DNA from: Elysia crispata
Taxonomy: Eukaryota; Mollusca; Gastropoda; Plakobranchidae
Direction: 5' to 3'
Length of the DNA: 64,000 bases
Assembly (NCBI GenBank): GCA_033675545.1
Contig: JAWDGP010007341.1
Span: 347,501 to 411,500 of the forward strand
Shown here one piece after another: positions 29,931 through 58,026 of the stretch. Every line of letters begins with the position of its first letter. The stretch's first letter is position 1. The notes under the pieces were generated by a model. It was not told where the DNA came from and did no database searches. It was given only the letters and a program-made list of their open reading frames with translations. The position numbers and the translations under genes were made by a program.

Positions 29931-30502
29931 CTACTAGTACGGTTGTGAAACGCAGTTAAAAAAAAAAGGTAGAATGCAGCTCCAAAATTTGCAAAAAAAA
30001 AAAAACCCAAAAAACAAAGCATTTCAGCTTTCGGCTTCACGCCTGCATCAAATACAAAAACAATAGTAAGGAAATTACACAAGGATATTAACATTTACAT
30101 AGAAACTATAGAAGGATAAAAATATTTTATTATTATATGACGATGATAATGATAACTATGATGGTAATAGTTAGATTAAATAACCTATAAATTATGTTTC
30201 ATTTCCAAGCAAACATTCATTACACTATGTGGCTTTCCCTGTCTTGGCTCTTAGTTCTAGCAACTTGCAGAGAAATGTCGTAGCTGCGACTATTACTACA
30301 CAAGCAGATCTATCCAGCACAGCTTAGCGGATTTAAAAGGAGAAACTCGATCGAAACATTACGGGCCGTACAAAATTTTCCTTCTTCTTCTCCTCCTCCT
30401 CCTCCTCTTCATCTTTATCCACTTTTGTAAGGCGCGGGCTGAATAAGTGAGAGTAAATGAAAAAAAAATATATGAGAGATCGGGAATTTAATACTCAAAT
30501 AG
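29931..30502. other. Non-coding stretch between microsatellites
   Basis: A-runs and a (CTC)n patch near 30386-30410; no gene recognised. Confidence 0.4.

Positions 30503-30556
<54 letters not shown>
30503..30556. repeat. (TA)n microsatellite
   Basis: About 27 TA units followed by GATTGATAGG. Confidence 0.95.
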
Positions 30557-30558
<2 letters not shown>

Positions 30559-32080
30559 TTGATAGGTAAACATGTAAAAACAGACAGTGGAAACAACACA
30601 CATGGCCTTTTATTTGGTTCCATAGTCTTCGGGTGAAATAGCCTGTCTCAAGTCATAGTGAGAATTGTGTGTGTGTGTCTGTTTGAAGAGGAGGGGGAAA
30701 AATGAATATACATACATCCATACACCAGTTCAAATAAATCCTAGCCTACTGAATAAATTCATTAAAGTTTTTCTATCGCTTGTGATATTTATCTTTTTAA
30801 TTTCATATTTTAGATCATGTTTAGATAAATTTCCTTTTTAAGTTCTTCGAGCTGTATCATCAAATTTATAATAAATAGCGATAGTGGTAACCATCTGATC
30901 TCATTCGACATCATCCCAGCATCTTATTATTTTCTATTAGCTTTGATAATGTGATGATGATAATTATTTTTGGATCTTCTACTCATTCAACAAAGCCACC
31001 TTTTAAAATATCATCGTTACATTATATCACGTCTATTAGAAAACTAGAAAGGAAGGGGAGAGGGAAATGGAAACTGAGAAGAAGGAGAAGGAATAAGAAA
31101 AAATAAAATAAAGATTTTCGGGCTTTGGCGTTCAAGAGTGTTTTGACAAAAGAATGTCTATGTTGCGCTGAATTTTTGTCCCCACACACCTATGTTATCG
31201 TTGCTGCCTTTCAATTTAATGTCTTGTAATAGGTGTAGCATCCCAACTACATTTCTAAAACCTCTCGCCTGTCCCGTCATTTCCCCTCTTGCGCATATAT
31301 TTTCTAATATACACACACAATGAATATTATTTCCTCTCCCAGTCTGCTGTTATAAGGGAATTATACTGAAAAAAAATAGCAAGAAACTAAAATGTATAAC
31401 TAAGAGATAAACTAGATCTGCTGATAATAACCCTGGTCTTTGTTGAAAAAACACGATACTTGATCCTAGGACCTGCACCAATCTTGGAAATTAGTCAGAT
31501 GGCCAGGATCTCAGCGAAGCCTTACGCAAGTCTACATTAAGATAAGTCGCGTTCATGAAGCTTAAAGTCGTTACAGTCAAATACAGTGTGATATGAATAC
31601 AGTGCCCTGGTTGTATAGCATTATGGTGCCTCTCGTGAATCTTTGTCTCCCTTATCACCATTTCCATCTGCTTTATTCTCAAGGAGAATTGGGTAGACAA
31701 TCTACAAACTATTCCTCAAAGACGCCTTGTCATTTGCTACTCAAGACTCCGGTGTCCGCAAACCTGATATTTATTTCAAGCTACTGGAAATCGCGTATGT
31801 TTTGCTCGTATCTGCCTGTTTTCAAAATAATTTGTTTAGACAACTTGATTCAATTTTTAAAAGTTGATAGGTCTTTTCTGTTCTTCGAACTACCCTAGGC
31901 TGCGTTATTTCCTCCAGTCCATGAGAAAGAGTTGTGTACCTTTCATCAACAAAGGGGGCGCATACGTTCATAATGGCTGCCTGAGGAAAAGAATCTCATT
32001 CTTGTTGATTTTACTGAAAGATAAACAACGATTTCGTGACTTTCGACTTATATTATGATATAGCCTATGGATGAAACGTT
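30557..32080 (+). other. Upstream region of the DUF3504 gene
   Basis: Expected to hold promoter and 5' UTR of the following plus-strand gene. No core promoter element stands out. An open frame at 31593-31898 could be an upstream ORF if transcribed, but has no recognisable content. An in-frame TGA at 32072-32074 lies three codons before the chosen start. Confidence 0.4.
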
Positions 32081-38792
<6,712 letters not shown>

Positions 38793-41700
38793 AAATGAAA
38801 AGCAGGGAGGTCATTTAAAAAGGATAGTTAAAGTTAGAGACATCTTTTTTTAGCTGTAAAATTATAAATGGTTTTCCCATTCAATTAAGATATATAAGCA
38901 AAGCACAGATATTGTCTGTGTAAAAAAGGAAAAAATAAAAGAAAAGACAATGACACAGTTGTTGAGAAATGATGAAAAGAAAGAACCTGCTACCTCTAAC
39001 ATTGTTAAAATGTAACAAATGCCTTTAACCATAATTTATTCTTGCAATTGTATCATGTTTCGTTTTCTTTTTTCCGTCAATGATATTTTAGTGTATACAT
39101 ATAATAATATATATTAAATTTAACAAATGATATGGCAATTTATATGCAGGGTTGAAGGGTAGTTGATTTTTATCCATCTCATTCGTTTTAAGTCATATGA
39201 CTTGGGCATGAGAAGATGGCTTCCATTCTTACTTAATTAAGAGAATATTAACACTTTTTTGTTCATTTTTTTCACTTCTCTATTCACAAAAGATCCTCAT
39301 CGTGTAACTTGATGTCATCCATGACAACTTTGTAACTGATCTCTTTCAATGTGATATGAATCAAATATTTATGAATATAAAATTATGATGTAAGTTTAAG
39401 AATGTATATTGGTAAACTGATATTTCTTATTGCTTTTTTTTAATCCTAAAACCATGTATATATATATATTTCTCTCTAGCTGCAGCTGTGAGTTCTTTTG
39501 TTTTCCACCATGGGAACAAGTGAAATTGGTACAGTGTATTTCATTGGGTCTCATGGGATTTTGGTGAAAAGTCTCCTGATTATAGATGCCAGTTTCTTGA
39601 ATTCATGTGGTATTTAGGGAACAGCAGTTGTTCTTTTTTTAACATATTATCTTCTGTTTGTAGTTTACTGTAGTAACTTCTTTAACACTAGGCAAGTTAT
39701 GATGGAGATGATTGTACATTATATGTTGAAAAAAAGAAGCATTTAAATTTTTGTAGATTGGATTGTTTATAGGTATCACAGATGGCTTTTAACTTCAAAG
39801 ATAGTCAGGTAAATAAAAAGTTTTTTTTAAATCATGTGATTGCATTTATTTGTGGATCAGGCTTTGGTAAGAAATTAAGATGAAGAGAATGATATAGAAT
39901 ATGATAAAGCACTTTTGCTGCATAGCTTAAGCAACTGTCTTTTTCTATCATTTTCTCTCTATATTTCTCATTTTAATTGGAAAAATTTGAATTTTGTAAA
40001 ATAGCTTCTTATATAATTATTCTAAATTGCTTGTCAAAGCGGGGTAAAAGGCAATAAGCTTTGTGAATTATTCAGTTTAATTATCATTTCAACATTATGG
40101 TAAAACTACAATAGCTTGATAATGTAAGTTTGTTACGTGATTGAGTTATAGTATGTACCCACAGAATTCAAAACGTGTCATGGCTGTTAAACTCATGTAC
40201 TACCCATTAACAACGAATTTCTTCCAATGTTCTGTTTCCTTTTTCTGATTTTTTTTTTCTCTCATTGTCACAATGTAAAAGGATATTCAATATTTATGTA
40301 TATAGATATACACACTGTTGCAGGTCTCAAGTTTTAAAGTAGCTTTTTGAAATCAAATTTGTTACACCAGTCATCGAATTGATATTGCGCACATATCGCT
40401 ACTTTTGTAGTTGTGAGTATAAGACATCGAAATCAATGCTATCCTAAGGATGCAAGGCATTTTGCAATGATGAGATTTCATTCTCTTTCATAAGGTGATT
40501 GCTGATCCTCTCTCTTCTCCCACCAAACTCACTCTTGTTCGGGAAAGTTGCTATTATTTTTTTAAATCTTACCACATTTGTTTATATTTTGTGTATGAAG
40601 ATGACCTGTGATGACTTGTTTTTACAGACATGTTTATAAACTGTCATCAGTCAGCTGTTTGGATCAATCACTTCTAGAGTACAGTAACAAGAATATGAAT
40701 CAAAATTACATTTCGTTCCACAGTCCATTTGTTGGATACATGACAACCTTATAGGCCATAATGTGTAATATTTGTTAACAAATTACACTTAAAAAATGTA
40801 TGGTTGCAGACGTTTATAAAGCCAAGCTATTGCCTGCATTTGATCTATTTTTTTTTATTATTATTTAGCGTAAACCAAGTATCATGTTATTTTAAGTAGG
40901 GTCACTTACTCATAGCTTTTCCCGTACCCTTCTCTTTTGATGGTTCTCTAGTCAAATCTCCTAATTGCATCTTAGTAGCTTAACACAATGCTGTGCAATT
41001 TCTTACCAAGATGGTACATATATACAGGGGCACATGTCTTTAAATACAAAATGAGATTATAAGAATATTTTTAAGTTTGCATTTACCATGATAATTAGAT
41101 TCTGTTGCTTTTTTTATCTTTAGTAAACAGCACATTTATTTTTTATTTTTTTTTTTTTTTTGAATTGTGGAGAAATTTTTCAATATTGTGTTTATGCAAT
41201 TATTTTAAGTTTCAACTATGCAACATTTTTTTTAATTGTTTATTCCTCCAATATTTAATTTTCATTCTTATTGCACAGTGTTAAAATTACTTTTCTTCTT
41301 TTTTTAATGGTTATGGCTCTATGCATCTGTAAAAGTTCTAAGCCGAATCACAATCTTTTTTTTTTCAACATTTTTTTTTTTTTTTTTTTAATCCTTTTTT
41401 TGTAAACTAGAATTACTGTACTTATATAAATATAGTTGTCACAGCTTTCCTCTTTTTTGTACAGCAAGAGTCCAAAGTAAAACAAGCTGAGCAGATGCTT
41501 TGAACTCTTGATTTCACTTAATCAAATTACTGCAAGCCTGTTTCACATAAATACAGAAACTAATTCTTTGGATGAAAGTAGAGAAAACTTGGGATCCAGG
41601 ATGTCTCAGATACTTGGTAGTTTGTTTAGTTTTTTTTTCGTTTTTCAGAAGTCAGAGAAATATAAAAGTTCATAATGACCTATACAAAAAGAAATTTCTT

Positions 41701-44700
41701 AAACATGTAAAATTTTTATTAAAAGAACAATAAAAAAAATTGTTATGTTTAGTAAAACAGGCATTTGAAAGTCCTTCTGTAAAAGAAATTTTGTTAAAAT
41801 AGTAATTTTAGGTGTATCTTGCCAAAAGAAACAGATACTTCTTATCAAATGTAACAAGCACATAGCATTTCTGTTGAAAATTTAATTTGAAAAAAGGTGA
41901 TTTTCAGTGTTTAACATTTATCTTGGAGATTATTTTTAAATTAAATTTATATGTTAATATTTCATAATTGTTTCTTCATTCCTAGAAAAAAGTGTATATT
42001 TTACGGAATTTTTAATCTAATTGCTTTTTCAAACCTCTTGTTTTAAGTGACAGCTGAATTTTTCTCAAGCTGACTATTCCTCTCAGACATTCGCAATCTC
42101 AGATTTTTTTTTTTTTGCTTTTGACTTTATGAATCTTGTGACACACTTTTTACAAACACTAACTTTTGTTATCATCATAAATCTTCGATATGCCTATTTT
42201 TGTTTATATTATTTCCATGAGTGTTGCAGAATATATAAGGTTTAGACTTTATTTCCTGTTCTGATGTATTAGGTGCTTGTTTGCTTTTTTTTCTTACATG
42301 TTTGAATGTTTTGACGAGTTTGAGCTGCCTCATTTTAATGTTGTAGCATTTGAGTTCTGTATTCAGTTATGAATTTCCATTTTGAAGTGGAAAATTTTGT
42401 TTGTTCAATCAAGTCGGATGTTTTAGTATGTAAAGTTTAAAAATTTATTACATGTAGGTGAAACTGAATGGCTTCTTTTAAGTTTCAACTTGGGATTTGA
42501 CTCTAAATTTATAAGCTAGAGCCTCTTTAAAATTCTCTCATTATATGATTTTCTGCTTTCAACATAGCTTTATTGGCATTTAAGGCCTTTATATGAACAG
42601 AATTTGATAATTTTGAGTTAACAAAACATTTTGAAAAATTATAACTATTTTTTAAAAAGAAAAAAAAAAACAAAAAGAAAAAACCTCATGTTTGCTAGAA
42701 AAAAGTTGGAGACTGATTCACCCATTTTAACACAAGAATGTTACATACTGTAAGAACAAAACTTCAACTTTTTTTTTCTCTTCTGAGCATTAGACAATCA
42801 ATCAAATATGCACAGACAACTTAATGATCAATTCTTCTTTCTTAAAATTGTAAGAAAAAGCTCATTGCGAAAGATACAGATACTCTGGTTTGTGTACAAT
42901 GTTTGCATATCTGATGTCCTTTTAATATAAAAATTTTATACTTAAACTGGGATTTCCTTTTGAAGAAGATATTGAAAATATTAGAGTAAGCAAACAGCAG
43001 CAGTTTTATGTGACAATGAAAGGTTTTCATTTGCTGAGCAATAGGTAATAGGAAATTTGTGATTTCTCCGCTACTGACTTCTTCCCCTGACATAGTTAAA
43101 TGATTGTAGGGGAAGTTTGTGTTACGAGTAAGAAAATGTGGCATCTATTTTCAGAAGCATACTACAAATCTAGCGGAAGATAACCCACTCTTCACTTCCT
43201 CTGGCCATTAAGCATCCCAGAATTGGATTTCTAAGTGATCATGTATGTAAGAAAAAATTAATAAAAAGTTGGGAGTAAAGTTATTTTTCCAATTTTTTCC
43301 TCATGAAAGAAATCAAATTGAACCAGATTTCCAACTGTAGTAAAGATTAAGAGTTAAGAGATAATTCTTAAAAGCTCTATAGACGTTAGACAATTTTTTT
43401 CCCCTTTAAATAACCTGTAAATTGCAAAAGCAACAAAAAGAAAAAAGAAAAGTTGCAAGTTCTGTGCCAGGAGGTCTTATCGAAACATCGGTAATATGGG
43501 ACTGAATTTTTAATGTCTGTATAACAAGCTCTGTTTTTATTTAAACATATAAGGAGTAGATGTGTATACTGAAAACAAATACCCTTTGACTGGCTGAAAG
43601 GAACCTTACAACTACATCAAATTTACCTGGTACCAGTACTAGCCTGAAAAAAAAATGGAAACCCTCTATCTGTTTCTGCTGCATGTTTGCATTTATATAG
43701 TAATATGTTAATCTTTTCTAGCTGTGTTATTGTGTTGTCCACTGAACATTTCACTTTATCCAAAATCTTTTTCACACACATGGTCTAATTTTCCCATTTC
43801 TGTGTATGTTTAAAATCCTTGCCTTCTGCACCAATTTTCTGAATGTTTGATATTTTGACATTTCTGGAATTTCAACTTCTTAAAATATTTATATTGCTGC
43901 CATTTTCTTCCTGTTTCAGATAAAAAGGTTTTGGAATAATGAAACACTTTCAATCCCTCTTTTTTGAGTTTGCAGGGCTTGCTGGCAACCCTGTATGGAC
44001 ATTTTGTTTGGGCTCTGTAAATAATGTAATTTGCTCTGCTGTTGTTGACACTTTATGATACCTCACACCAAGTAGTTTTGGTGTAAATTGGAAAAAAAAA
44101 AGCTTACAAAAAATTATGAATTCTAATGAGTAGTCTATTTATGTATCAATCTTAAGACTACCTTGAGTGTTTCCAGTGATGCTTTTCAATGATAGTGAAG
44201 ATATATTTATACAAAGGTCTATGTCTACTGAATCTACCCATGATTGTGAAGCAAGTTAGCTACATGTATTATATCTATCCATTCCTGTGTCCAAGTTCAC
44301 ACAATTGTTTTCCTCTTGTTGCTTCTAGATCCACAGCATGATGGTGACACCAATAAGTGCTGAGATCTTTCTCATCTCCTCACGTGATGAACCAACCTTT
44401 CACCCCTCCTATTTCCCTTCTCCCTATTGCTGTTCTCTCTATCTCTCTCCTCCCTTTCCATAATTTTGCAAAAAAAAATTGAAATTGGGCATCCTGCATG
44501 TAGTGTGTGACACATGACCTTTTATTTATACTCTCTCCTCTGACATCTCTTTTTTTGTTCTTATCCATTCCTTGCCCTGTGTTAAGCCATCAACTTATGA
44601 TCCACTGAGAAACATACACAGCTCTTTTTTCATTTGTATTAGAGCAATTACAAAAACAGAATACTGTGAAAGGCAAAGATAAAAGAAACTACAAAGACTT

Positions 44701-47700
44701 TCATGAACTTTGAGACATAACTGGTTTGTAGATATAGGAACTTGTCAGGGAAAATCACTTGTTAATTCATATCAAAAGTTTTTAATCTGCTTCAGACCAT
44801 GTTTGTTTTGTATATGAGTGAAAGATAATACTCTGTTCTATCAACATGCACTGGCATCAGAATCTGAAATTTTTTTTTTAAATTCCAGGGCTGATATTTT
44901 AAGTCTACATTATTTTCATGACATTTGAAGCTTGAAGTGGATTTAGGTTTGTTTATTCATGACATACTCATATGCAATTTTATTTTGTGAATCGGCATGT
45001 ATTTATTTATGTTTTATTTTAACACTTGGTGGAGGACACTAGTCACATTTCTCAGTTCTGTCGCCATTTTATGATTTGGTTATACACACTTTTTCTGACA
45101 AGATTTATTCTCCCTTTTTTATATCTTGTTTTTTTTTTCTTTTAGATATTAGGTACTGTTCACTCTTTTGTAAAGTTATTTCATTTCCCGTTTTATTTTA
45201 TGGCACCATGACATTTTTTTTTATTATTTGTGTGTTTCATGCAAAATATGCACTTTTAATGTTTCTTTTAATGTTTCTGACTTTTGGTTCTCATTGTCAC
45301 ATAAGCATCACTCATAATTTGTTGTTTGATTTGCTTGCCTGTCTCTTATTTGAACAGTGTTGATATAATTGATTTTTGCATTGTAGTGTTGAAAACATAG
45401 GATGCACAACTGATTTGCACTGGTTGAAAAGGTTAAGGCTGGGCAAAGGCTTTGCTCTTCATGTTTGATGGGGCTGGTTGAAGCAAAAATTAAAAAGTGC
45501 CAAGGGAATGTTGAGAAGGCACTGATTAAAGGCTAAATGTAAAATAATTTTTGATTCAGCTACAATTTAATTCTGTTTCAAAATCTAATCCATCCAAAGG
45601 CTATGAAAGGCCTTTCATGGAAAACTTACTTTTAACCACTGATGAGCGTTAACTTCACTTCACTACAATTTTTTGTACTGAGTAACAGGAAATATATTGG
45701 TGTATACTTTCTTCAGACAGTTCACATCATTTGAATTCTTTGCAGACGTACAAAACTTAGCTTATTGGTCAGAGAGTGCAGTTTGAAGCTTTGTGATTAT
45801 TTGTCTTGCCTTTGAAAGGCATGGTGATGGAAGCATCTTTAGCGTAATAATGATGTTACCGTTATTGTTGGTACTTTCTTCACTATTTTTTAGTACCCTA
45901 AAAACGAGCAAATTTATTTTCTTTCATGACAGTATTTTATCCAATTGTCAGCCTTTTATAACCTGAAATTCTTTTATCTGCAATGAGAGATGAAAAGTCA
46001 GATTGAGGATAAATCCTAGATGTTTTTAGGGGGAAAATGTGAGATCATGCCCAGCCAGACTTTACCTGCTTGAAGGAAATGTTTCCTAAGGTTATACAGT
46101 TGCAGCCCTTACCAACTTGAAGGAAAGATCCCCAGCAGTTTTACTGTTGCAATGTAAATTTTTTTTCTTTGTTGCGTATGTCTCATATCATCTTGTGAAA
46201 AATCACTAAGGCACATCATCAGATACTCATTGTTAATTTCTTTTTTGATTTATGCAAATTTTATATTTATCATTTGCTAATTATTTTATTTAGATTAATT
46301 TAAGCATACAGTTTTATGTGGTGTTGGGACTTTTTCATGATTAAAAAAAAATAATAATAATCAAAATATTCCTATTAAAATTGAATTTATGGTTGGAGAC
46401 TGCTGTATTGACACTTATATTATGTTTGATATCATATTGCCTCCACTTGTCACATTTTGGTTTGATATGTAGCAAAGCATTTCTGGTTTGCCTGAAATGT
46501 TGTTTTTTTTTACAGAATTTTTTTTCCAAGAAATGCTTGGCCTAGTTGTAGATTCTGCCTGTATTTTGCTTATCTTTTTTGGGAAGATATTATCATCATA
46601 ATTAGTGAATCTTAGATGAATGGGGATCTTTCTTAACAGCCACTTCATTTTTCAGTGCTTTGCCGTATTTGGAAGATTTTTGTGGCTTACAAATTCTATT
46701 TAAAAGTTCTTTCAGCAAAATAAAGAGAGATATGATTAGCATAGTGTTTGGAGCAAACACCAATCTTTTCTTTTAAATTTAATTAAACTGTATAAATTTC
46801 TTGACTTCTTTTTTAGCAAAATAATGAATTTGATCATACCGATAGTGGGCTCTGTCCATGAAAGGTCTCTCAAAACATTTATGAACATCTTTAAAAGTTC
46901 TTGTGAACTAATCATCAATACAGGTTTAAGATATAGTCCCTCACTTTGTAATACAAGCGAGGAATTGAATGATTTTTTTTTATGCTGTAGTTCAATCAAA
47001 AAAAAAAAAAAAAAAAAGAAGAAAGATAATGTACATGTACTTCAATATTCACACTGACATAAAAAAAACTTTTTCTTCATAAAACTTGGGCAGTAGGTTT
47101 ATCAGATAGTGCAGAAAGTGGGTTTACCCTTTGTGTGAGGCTTCAATATGAATATTGCCAAAATATTTAATGTCCAATTTAAAAAGCTTGTCTATCTAAG
47201 ACCATTGTGTATGTCTGGGTATGCTTTTTACCTTGCATTTTCAGTGATTTAAAAGAAAAGGTTCACAAAATAATAGAGTATTTTATTGTTTCTTTTTTTT
47301 TTTGTTATTGATATTGTTATGATATAGACATGTTGCATGCATTGGTTTGTTTTAGATAACAAGTTTTAATGCTTGTCATGCCTTTGTTTAAAAATTGCAG
47401 GGATCTACAAATAAAATTTGTGTAGGAATTTGTTGATTTTAAATGTTTGGAAGTAGGAAATGCTAGTCAGAGCCAGTTATCAGATAACTGAAACTTAGAT
47501 TTATGTCACTTTGTTTTTGACAGGGAAAAATAAATTGAAGCCAGTACAGTAGTTTGCCAAAAATGGCTTGGCTGAGGGAGCTTTAGTGCATTATAAATTA
47601 TTTTCACGTTTTATATACTTTTGATAATTTAGTATCTGATAGTTGAAAATTATTTGAGCTCTTGTCAAATGATGCTATACTGTACATCTTAGATATTGGT

Positions 47701-48100
47701 GACTGCTGCTATTTTTGTATCGGTTTATTATTGATAATTAGTTGCTGTGGTATTGGTGTATAATTTTTCAAACGCAGATATGCATGTTACTTCAACCCTA
47801 GGCTCATCTCTACTGCCACTTTCATAAGACACTGTGTAGCGGGGCAGCCTAAGGTCTCAGGAGCTTTTGCCTTCTCTCTTCATTGATCTCTTCTTCTTAC
47901 TGACTCATACATTCACAACTACAGAAGCTCTTTATCAATACATATCTTTACTAAGCTTTGGCTTGATGAGAATATCAAATTATACATTTATTAAAGGTTA
48001 TGTACTTAAGACCACCAATTCCTGTTTTGTTTCATTTTATCACATAAATGTGTACTGTTGTCAGATTTGTATGTGAACATCTCAAAATCATCTTGAATTA
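38793..48100 (+). other. 9.3-kb T-rich, microsatellite-free stretch; probable 3' UTR at least in its first part
   Basis: No coding region recognised. Candidate poly-A signals AATAAA occur at 38934-38939 and 39812-39817, with more further on (for example near 43260, 46717 and 47410). The plus strand appears T-rich with many TTTT and TTTTGTAT-like motifs, as in long metazoan 3' UTRs, and long di- and trinucleotide arrays typical of the rest of the window are absent. How far the transcript runs is not decidable from sequence alone. Confidence 0.4.
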
Positions 48101-50144
48101 CTCCTAGAAGAAGAAGGGTGAGCACAGAATGCCATGGGATGAAAATACACATATTCTCAAGTGAGCTATATATGAGCTAAGTGAGTTTATTTGGTAGGCC
48201 GTGTAGAGTTAATCAAACTATCGGACAGAGGTGGATAGGCAGTGTTTTGGTGTGACCTGAATAGAATTTGATGTTAGCACTTAGATCATGTGCCTATACC
48301 TGACGTATGCTTTGACTATGGAACCAAAGCTTCATAGCTCCACCTTGATCTACTGCCACTGTTTTATGTGTAACTAAATCTTGAGATCACCTAAGATCTT
48401 AAGGAGTTCCACGTCAGAAAATTGGAAAATGGGATTTTCAGAAGAATCGGATGAAATTTTCTTTAGCTTACTGTGGTGAGACGGTTACATTATTAACATT
48501 CTCTTCAGGTCGCTGGATGAGAATTTACATAGAAAATCACAATGATTGTCCTCTTTGAGATTCTACAAATGATAAACAGTTAACAAAAACATCTTCAAAC
48601 GCTAAATGTCACACACAAAATTCCTCATTGAGGGTACAATACACGAGCGTCTTATCGTGGTTCTGCAATGAAGATATGCGTGAGAAGGATGTCCTCGTAA
48701 CGAACGATGAATGGATTTTTTGCGAACTGACTGACACGTCAAACTCTGAATTTATGACTGCTTAGGTGAAAACTGTTTTAGCTGTTTTCATTTTTTTTAA
48801 ATCCTCTTAACTTGGTCAATACAAAAATAAGCTGTTCACCTGGGGCTATTAATACACTTGACTGAATTGTTTTCTTAGCAAGTGATCTCTCCTTGAAATT
48901 CCTTATCAGTGAGTTATTCTGGTCGGCTGGGTCAAGTTGGGTCTCCACAAATTTTCATCTAATCCGAAGTTTTTCTTTTCTTATGAATAAAAGCCTACTT
49001 CAAGCCAAGAGTAAGATTTGTTTCACGATTTGATTTACCCCTGTCAACATTCCTGCAAAGAAAACTTAGTTTTAAATGTTTTATTTTCCCTCGTCTTCCG
49101 AAGAAAGCAACATAATCCCGACGATCGGTTACATTCAGTTTTATTTGTGATTTTTTTTTCTTATTATAAATAATAACATTATTGATAGATTTAAACAGAA
49201 ACAGACTGCAAGATTCACTAAATTGATATTTATAAGAAAGCACTGGGATCAGTTTTCAAATGTTGATCAGCTCTAGACACTCAGCTCAGTTTGCAGTGCT
49301 CTAGTGGTTGCTACACACCGGATACCATCCCTTGTATTTCTCGTTTCTAACAAAGAACCTGATATATTGACGTCACGAATTACAAGTTAATCATTAGCTG
49401 TAGAATGATATTCAACTTGTATGGAAGAAATGATATGACTTGGCGATGTTCAATTTTACGGATTTCATTTCTGCCCATACATTCGTCTGGCCCCTTTTTT
49501 TTTTTTTTTTAAACTTTTTTGCAAATTACACGTCCTTCAGAAACGACTATGGCCCATTCGAGCCCATCACTAGCCTTGTCTTCATACACGTTGCTCTTAT
49601 TACAAAATATTCCAGTGCATGTACCTCTAAGGGTCAAATACGACCTAAACAAACGTGTTAATTTTACCACGTCATTATTTTGTTTTATCGATCAAGTGCA
49701 AGCCATTTATTTGTTATTACCTCGATGCTGTTGAAATTATCACTTTGACTGAGCATACCGACATTCACTAATGAACCATGCAGGTTAAAGTACACTGTTA
49801 TTGACGATAAAAAAAAAAGCAGGGCTGCCAGCACTGATTAAGACCTATGTCTAGAAGTCTTGTTTTTGGCGAATGCAATGCTCCAGAATAAAAGAACGGT
49901 AGGACAAAAGAAAAAAAACAACAACTGATAAAGTGAAGCTTTAAACAATTTTCCTAATCTAGTTTCAATCGATCCATGTTATAATTGTTCTTTAAAAATA
50001 ATATCCTCATTAGACCGCAAATCTAATCACTGTTGATACAGCCGCATAACATAATATCCAATAATTTTTATCGGAACTCAACAATGACTATAGCCAACTC
50101 CTAGTTTCAATAACAGCTAGAGTCAGAGCAGCTTTTAACATGCG
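48101..50144. other. Intergenic region, includes the probable 3' UTR of the minus-strand WAP/antistasin gene
   Basis: No gene recognised. On the minus strand an AATAAA (plus-strand TTTATT at 49706-49711) lies about 435 bases past the stop of the cysteine-rich gene and is a candidate poly-A signal. Confidence 0.4.

Positions 50145-58026
<7,882 letters not shown>

Noticed and set aside
31593-31898. 101-codon frame upstream of the DUF3504 gene
   Set aside because: No recognisable content and no transcript evidence; at most an upstream ORF.
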